A stretch of DNA of 9,795 bases. Source: JADJQU01 sp035490315 (GTDB taxonomy: Bacteria; Planctomycetota; UBA1135; GCA-002686595). The stretch spans positions 1 through 9,795 of the forward strand of contig DATHET010000117.1 in NCBI GenBank assembly GCA_035490315.1, in the 5' to 3' direction. A program made the position numbers and the translations under genes. This document shows positions 6,730 to 9,795 of the stretch, one piece after another. Under the pieces are notes generated by a model. The model saw nothing but the letters and a program-made list of their open reading frames with translations. It was not told where the DNA came from and ran no database searches. Position 1 is the first letter of the stretch. Every line of letters begins with the position of its first letter.

Positions 6730-6937
6730 AACACCCGCTGCATTCGACTTCGCCACGATGGCTACCGACTTCCAGAGCACCTGATTCTCCCGTGCAATAC
6801 GAGGCTTGTCGCATGCCTGGACGACGCGACCCTCTGGTCCAGGGGAGGTTTCACTGCCTCGCCGTGACTGGATGGACATTCCTGGAACAGACGGCTGCTC
6901 GCCTTGGATTCCCGCTCGAAACCTGCAGTTCGGCTGA

Positions 6938-7003
6938 AAGAATCGAATCTCGGCTACCCCCAAACTGGGACCTTCGGGTAATCATAGGAGAACCAACCGA
7001 GTC
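6938..7003 (+). promoter_or_regulatory. Conserved 66-base upstream block, copy 2 (probable promoter region)
   Basis: Aligns without gaps to 5090-5155 and 8526-8591. It shares AAGAATCG and GGCTACCCC with copy 1, and the right end AGAACCAACCGAGTC with copy 3. The -10-like position reads CATAGG. It ends 137 bases before ATG 7141. Confidence 0.5.
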
Positions 7004-7090
7004 GCCCCCTCATGCAGCGTTCGTCCGTCAGCGAAGTCTGTGTCCACCCATCGGAAGCAGACAGCACTTGCCAGACCTCGCTTGTCCAGC

Positions 7091-7140
7091 GTGCGGGAGC
7101 GACGTCCACGCAGATCCACTACTAAAAGGATTTTTGTCCC
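7091..7140 (+). promoter_or_regulatory. Conserved leader end and ribosome binding site of paralogue B
   Basis: These 50 bases align without gaps to 8675-8724; the first 34 differ at only 5 positions (shared CACGCAG and TCCACTACTA). AAGGA at 7126-7130 is 10 bases before the ATG. Conservation right up to the start, in sequence that is not translated in a common frame, argues for a functional leader. Confidence 0.65.
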
Positions 7141-8157
7141 ATGCTGCTCCTCAGGAAGTTCCTCTTCGCTTCATCGATTGCAGTGCTCTCCGCTGCGGCC
7201 TCCGCGCAGATCGTGAGCACGGGCCCGTTCACCGGGCAACACTCCGACGGTTTCGAAACTCAGACCGCCGGTATCTTCTCGACCTGCATCCAAGGTCGCT
7301 TGTTCCAGAACACGGCCGACCTGTGTGATCCCTCGGGCAACGCAGCCCACATCACGGGCGGCTGGGGATTCATGTGCAGCATCGGGCCTCACGGCGGCAC
7401 CAGGCTGTTCGGTTCCGCCGGAGGCGTGGCCGAATATCAATTCGACTCCCCGGCATCGAAGTTCGGTGGATTCTTCGGCACGAACTCCGGTTCGCCCGAC
7501 GCGACCATCGAATTCTTCGACGTGGCGAACAACCTGATCACCACCGCGACGGCGACCATTCCGGCCAACTGCAGTTGGAACTGGAACGGCTGGCAAGTCG
7601 TCGGCGGCCCGGCGATCAAGCGCATCCGCGTGATCGGCCTGAATCCCTTCGGCGGCGGCTTCGTCGACATGGACGACATGGAAGTCGACTACGGTCCCTC
7701 CTGCCCGCTGGCAGTCACGTACTGCACGGCCAAGGTCAACAGCCTCGGCTGCACCCCGGTGATCAGCTCGGCAGGTACGCCGAGCGCGACCGCTGGCTCC
7801 GGTTTCGTGATCTCGGGCGCCCAGGTTCGCAACGTCAAGCCTGGTCTCCTGCTCTACACCAACGCCGGTCGCGCAACGACTCCGTTCCAAGGCGGTCTGC
7901 TCTGCGTCGCAGGTCCGATCCGTCGCTCCTCCGCGCTGAACTCGGGCGGTACTCCGCTCCCGGCCAGCGATTGCACGGGCGTGTACACGATCGACATGAA
8001 CTCCTTCGCGGTCGGAGCGCTCGGCGGGATTCCCGCGGCCTACCTGACTGTTGTCGGCACGGTCGTCGACACCCAGTTCTGGGGACGTGACCCCGGCTTC
8101 CCGGCACCGAACAACTCGACCCTCTCCGACGGTCTCGAATACACCGTGTGCCCGTGA
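7141..8157 (+). CDS. Exported two-domain protein: probable beta-sandwich domain plus shared C-terminal module (paralogue B)
   Basis: 338 residues; no named family recognised. Signal peptide 1-22 (LLLRKF, IAVLSAAASA|Q), then IVSTGPFTGQ. Domain 1 to about residue 186: FETQTAGIFSTC, NTADLCDPSG, GWGFMC, FGGFFGTNSGSPDATIEFFD, GWQVVGGPAIKRIRVIGL, GGGFVDMDDMEVDYG. The C-terminal module from about 192 has TYCTAKVNSLGC, VKPGLLLY, PFQGGLLCVAGPIRR, SDCTGVYTIDMNSFAVG, QFWGRDPG, YTVCP. It is closer to the next gene than to the preceding one. The role is unknown; export and a possible binding or surface function are inferred. ATG 7141 is the start: it is directly behind the conserved AAGGATT leader and opens on the signal peptide. 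It has its own promoter-like block and a two-hairpin 3' end. Confidence 0.86.
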   Translation: MLLLRKFLFASSIAVLSAAASAQIVSTGPFTGQHSDGFETQTAGIFSTCIQGRLFQNTADLCDPSGNAAHITGGWGFMCSIGPHGGTRLFGSAGGVAEYQFDSPASKFGGFFGTNSGSPDATIEFFDVANNLITTATATIPANCSWNWNGWQVVGGPAIKRIRVIGLNPFGGGFVDMDDMEVDYGPSCPLAVTYCTAKVNSLGCTPVISSAGTPSATAGSGFVISGAQVRNVKPGLLLYTNAGRATTPFQGGLLCVAGPIRRSSALNSGGTPLPASDCTGVYTIDMNSFAVGALGGIPAAYLTVVGTVVDTQFWGRDPGFPAPNNSTLSDGLEYTVCP

Positions 8158-8163
8158 TGGCAG

Positions 8164-8192
8164 TGGGCTTGTCAACTCCGCGTTGACGCCCA
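8164..8192 (+). other. First hairpin of the 3' end of paralogue B
   Basis: TGGGC + GTCAAC pair with GTTGAC + GCCCA around a TCCGC loop, with two bulged T on the left arm; it begins 7 bases after the stop. It corresponds in place and in its GTCAA/TTGAC core to the hairpin behind paralogue A, while the rest of the stem differs. Confidence 0.5.
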
Positions 8193-8207
8193 GATTGTCC
8201 TAGTTTC

Positions 8208-8242
8208 TCGAGGCCGGCTGCCCTGGTGGTGGCCGGCCTCGA
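8208..8242 (+). terminator. Terminator of paralogue B
   Basis: Perfect 11-bp stem TCGAGGCCGGC / GCCGGCCTCGA with a 13-base loop, running into TCGTTTGTGTGG. The trailing TCGTTTGTG is identical to that behind paralogue A although the stem sequences are unrelated. Confidence 0.75.
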
Positions 8243-8525
8243 TCGTTTGTGTGGAGTGCGATAGCGACGGAGTCGCGCCATCGACGGCTGACGATGGCTC
8301 CGCGTGCACGGAACAGTCTCGACTCAGGAGCTCCACCTGCTCCGCCGCTGCCCGGTCTTCGGAGCGCGAGTCGCCCTGCATTGCAAGGCCCGAGTCACGG
8401 CTCACTCGACGCGAGTCTTCTCTCCGTGGGAGGACACCGGACAGTCCAGGCTGAGCTTCACAATGTTGGAACACGGCGGCGCGCGCGCTGAGTTCCGGTC
8501 CAAGTCGGATTTCGAAATGCGTGCA
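8243..8525 (+). other. Non-coding spacer before paralogue C
   Basis: Main part of the 567-base gap 8158-8724. No gene is supported: the open frames here lack motifs and continue as off-frame readings of the next gene. A hairpin GCCATCG/CGATGGC (8277-8298) with an 8-base loop is the only structure I noticed. It does not resemble the gap before paralogue B, and the tandem repeat found there is absent. Confidence 0.45.
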
Positions 8526-8591
8526 AAGAATCGGAACTGGTCCTCCCGCAATCGCGCGCCTGCGGGTACTCATAATAGAACCAACCGAGTC
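8526..8591 (+). promoter_or_regulatory. Conserved 66-base upstream block, copy 3 (probable promoter region)
   Basis: Aligns without gaps to 5090-5155 and 6938-7003. CATAAT at 8571-8576 matches the sigma-70 -10 hexamer TATAAT at 5 of 6 positions; no TTGACA is seen 17 bases upstream, so a different sigma factor or an activator may be needed. It ends 133 bases before ATG 8725. Confidence 0.55.
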
Positions 8592-8636
8592 GATCTCTCG
8601 CGCAGCGCGTGCGGCGCCGTCCGAGTCCGCAACCAG

Positions 8637-8660
8637 GGACACGGGCAACCCCCGCTGTCC
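8637..8660 (+). other. Hairpin in the leader of paralogue C
   Basis: GGACACGGG pairs with CCCG + TGTCC, 9 bp with one bulged C, around CAACC. It lies between the upstream block and the ribosome binding site. The corresponding stretch of paralogue B has only a 5-bp GTCTG/CAGAC pairing, so conservation of structure is weak. Confidence 0.3.
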
Positions 8661-8674
8661 GTGCGTTGTGCGGC

Positions 8675-8724
8675 GCGCGGGATCGATGTTCACGCAGTTC
8701 CACTACTACAAGGATTCTCGTCTC
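8675..8724 (+). promoter_or_regulatory. Conserved leader end and ribosome binding site of paralogue C
   Basis: Ungapped match to 7091-7140. AAGGA at 8710-8714 stands 10 bases before the ATG, with CACGCAG and TCCACTACTA preceding it as in paralogue B. Confidence 0.65.
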
Positions 8725-9744
8725 ATGGTGCTCCTCAGGAAGTTTGTCATCGCCTCATCGATCGCTGTTCTCTCCGCTGCGGCATCCGCACAGATCGTCG
8801 CTACCGGTCCGTTCACCGGGCAGCAGCAAGAGACCTTCGAAACCCAGACCCCTCCGGTTCCTTTCAATACCTGCATCCCGGGCCGCGTCTTCAACGCCAC
8901 GGCCGACCTGTGTGATCCGAGCGGCAATGCGGCTCACATCACCAGCAGCTGGGGATTCATGTGCACGATTTTCCCCCACTCGGGCGGCAAGCTCTTCGGT
9001 TCCGCCGGCGGCGTGGCCGAGTACCAGTTCGACTCGCCGGCGACGAAGTTCGGCGGATTCTTCGGCACGAACTCCGGTTCGCCCGACGCGACGATGGAGT
9101 TCTTCGACTCCTCGAACAACTTGATCAGCACGGCGACGGCGACGATTCCTGCCAACTGCAGCTGGACCTGGAACGGCTGGCAAGTCGTCGGGGGCCCGGC
9201 GATCAAGCGCATCCGCGTGATCGGCCTGAATCCCTTCGGCGGCGGCTTCGTCAACATGGACGACATGGAAGTCGACTACGGTCCCGTCTGCCCGCTGGCG
9301 GTCACGTACTGCACGGCCAAGGTCAACAGCCTCGGCTGCACGCCGGTCATCAGCTCGACGGGTACACCGAGCGCGACCGCTGGCTCGGGCTTCCTGATCA
9401 AGGGCGCGCAGGTTCGCAACGTCAAGCCTGGTCTCCTGCTCTACACCAACGCCGGTCGCGCGACGACTCCGTTCCAAGGCGGTGTGCTCTGCGTCGCAGG
9501 TCCGATCCGTCGCTCCTCCGCGCTGAACTCGGGCGGTACGCCGCTCCCGGCCAGCGATTGCACGGGCGTGTACACGATCGACATGAACTCCTTCGCGGTC
9601 GGCGCGCTCGGCGGGATTCCCGCGGCTTACCTGACCGTCGTCGGCACGGTCGTGGACACCCAGTTCTGGGGACGTGACCCTGGCTTCCCGGCACCGAACA
9701 ATTCGACCCTCTCCGACGGTCTCGAATACACCGTGTGCCCGTGA
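8725..9744 (+). CDS. Exported two-domain protein: probable beta-sandwich domain plus shared C-terminal module (paralogue C)
   Basis: 339 residues; no named family recognised. Signal peptide 1-22 (LLRKF, IAVLSAAASA|Q). Domain 1 as in paralogue B, one residue longer near 42-47 (TPPVPFNTC against TAGIFSTC); DATMEFFDSSNNLIS, GWQVVGGPAIKRIRVIGL and GGGFVNMDDMEVDYG are visible, with the usual aspartate of the VDMDD stretch replaced by asparagine. The C-terminal module from about 193 differs from that of paralogue B at only a few residues and ends YTVCP. DNA similarity to paralogue B rises from roughly 80% at the 5' end to about 95% at the 3' end by eye. The start is fixed by the conserved AAGGATT leader; the reading frame stays open upstream to 8521, but that part overlaps the promoter-like block. 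Role unknown; exported. Confidence 0.86.
   Translation: MVLLRKFVIASSIAVLSAAASAQIVATGPFTGQQQETFETQTPPVPFNTCIPGRVFNATADLCDPSGNAAHITSSWGFMCTIFPHSGGKLFGSAGGVAEYQFDSPATKFGGFFGTNSGSPDATMEFFDSSNNLISTATATIPANCSWTWNGWQVVGGPAIKRIRVIGLNPFGGGFVNMDDMEVDYGPVCPLAVTYCTAKVNSLGCTPVISSTGTPSATAGSGFLIKGAQVRNVKPGLLLYTNAGRATTPFQGGVLCVAGPIRRSSALNSGGTPLPASDCTGVYTIDMNSFAVGALGGIPAAYLTVVGTVVDTQFWGRDPGFPAPNNSTLSDGLEYTVCP
9268..9744 (+). repeat. Near-identical copy of 7681-8157 (3' half of paralogues B and C)
   Basis: I count about 24 differences in 477 aligned bases, no gaps, many of them at third codon positions. Stretches of 50-60 bases are identical, for example from GTGTACACGATCG around 7981 and 9568. The paired segment is the end of domain 1 plus the entire C-terminal module. 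Confidence 0.85.
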
Positions 9745-9766
9745 TCTAGAACGAGAACGCAACGAC

Positions 9767-9794
9767 GCGGGGCGCCTCGAAGGAGGCGCCCCGC
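9767..9794 (+). terminator. Terminator of paralogue C at the window end
   Basis: Perfect 12-bp stem GCGGGGCGCCTC / GAGGCGCCCCGC with a GAAG loop, 22 bases after the stop. The window ends one base later, so the T-run cannot be seen. Paralogue C lacks the extra upstream hairpin of A and B. Confidence 0.7.
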
Positions 9795-9795
9795 T

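Larger units (their letters stand above)
6382..6937 (+). other. Long non-coding gap, no credible gene
   Basis: Main part of the 822-base gap between paralogues A and B. Open frames exist on both strands (for example 6424-6963 on the minus strand), but they have arginine- and serine-rich translations without recognisable motifs, run through the conserved promoter block or terminator, and lack a ribosome binding site. What the gap does hold: a long hairpin at 6449-6478, a 34-base tandem repeat at 6662-6729 in an AT-richer patch, and a small CCTCTG/CAGGGG hairpin near 6830. A small RNA is possible but not shown. Confidence 0.5.

Noticed and set aside
6424..6963. Minus-strand open frame of 179 codons in the long gap
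   Set aside because: No recognisable motif, no family similarity, runs through the tandem repeat and into the conserved upstream block.
6792..7328. Plus-strand frames 6792-7328 and 8304-8915 that end with a similar sequence
   Set aside because: Their similarity is only in the part that overlaps paralogues B and C out of frame; the upstream parts do not match.

Overview
The window holds six genes, all on the + strand, head to tail and separated by non-coding gaps of about 230-820 bases. Every protein reads as exported: the five complete ones begin with a Sec-type signal peptide, and all are rich in cysteine. The organism looks like a GC-rich Gram-negative bacterium, most likely from or near Planctomycetota. 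That placement rests on the calcium-loop motifs of the type CNxNGxxDxCD and DxNxNGxPDEC and on the large exported modular proteins. It comes from remembered family patterns, not from a search, and is only moderately secure. I saw no rRNA, tRNA, CRISPR array, transposase or insertion sequence.

Layout. Bases 3-881 are the 3' part of a PQQ-dependent sugar dehydrogenase gene cut by the window edge. Two full paralogues follow, at 1139-2884 and 3116-4861, each 581 residues: signal peptide, GSDH-type six-bladed propeller, short calcium-loop linker, and a C-terminal module of about 146 residues. Three further genes, 5296-6318, 7141-8157 and 8725-9744 (340, 338 and 339 residues), have a signal peptide and a different N-terminal domain of about 170 residues (probable beta-sandwich, function unknown), followed by the same C-terminal module.

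The central observation is this shared C-terminal module: six adjacent genes, two unrelated N-terminal domains, one tail. It may be a sorting, anchoring or binding tail for exported proteins; that is inference. The last three genes also share a 66-base block with no alignment gaps, placed 151-158 bases before each start codon (probable promoter region), and a conserved AAGGATT ribosome-binding leader. Genes 4 and 5 share a two-hairpin 3' end followed by TCGTTTGTG. The dehydrogenase genes have none of these control elements, so the window looks like two families of tandem duplicates under separate control. The 3' halves of genes 5 and 6 are about 95% identical in DNA, which points to recent duplication or gene conversion.

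How the proteins cooperate cannot be read from the sequence. The dehydrogenases would oxidise sugars or related alcohols outside the cytoplasmic membrane with PQQ. The other three could bind to a surface or a polysaccharide, but nothing visible proves it.
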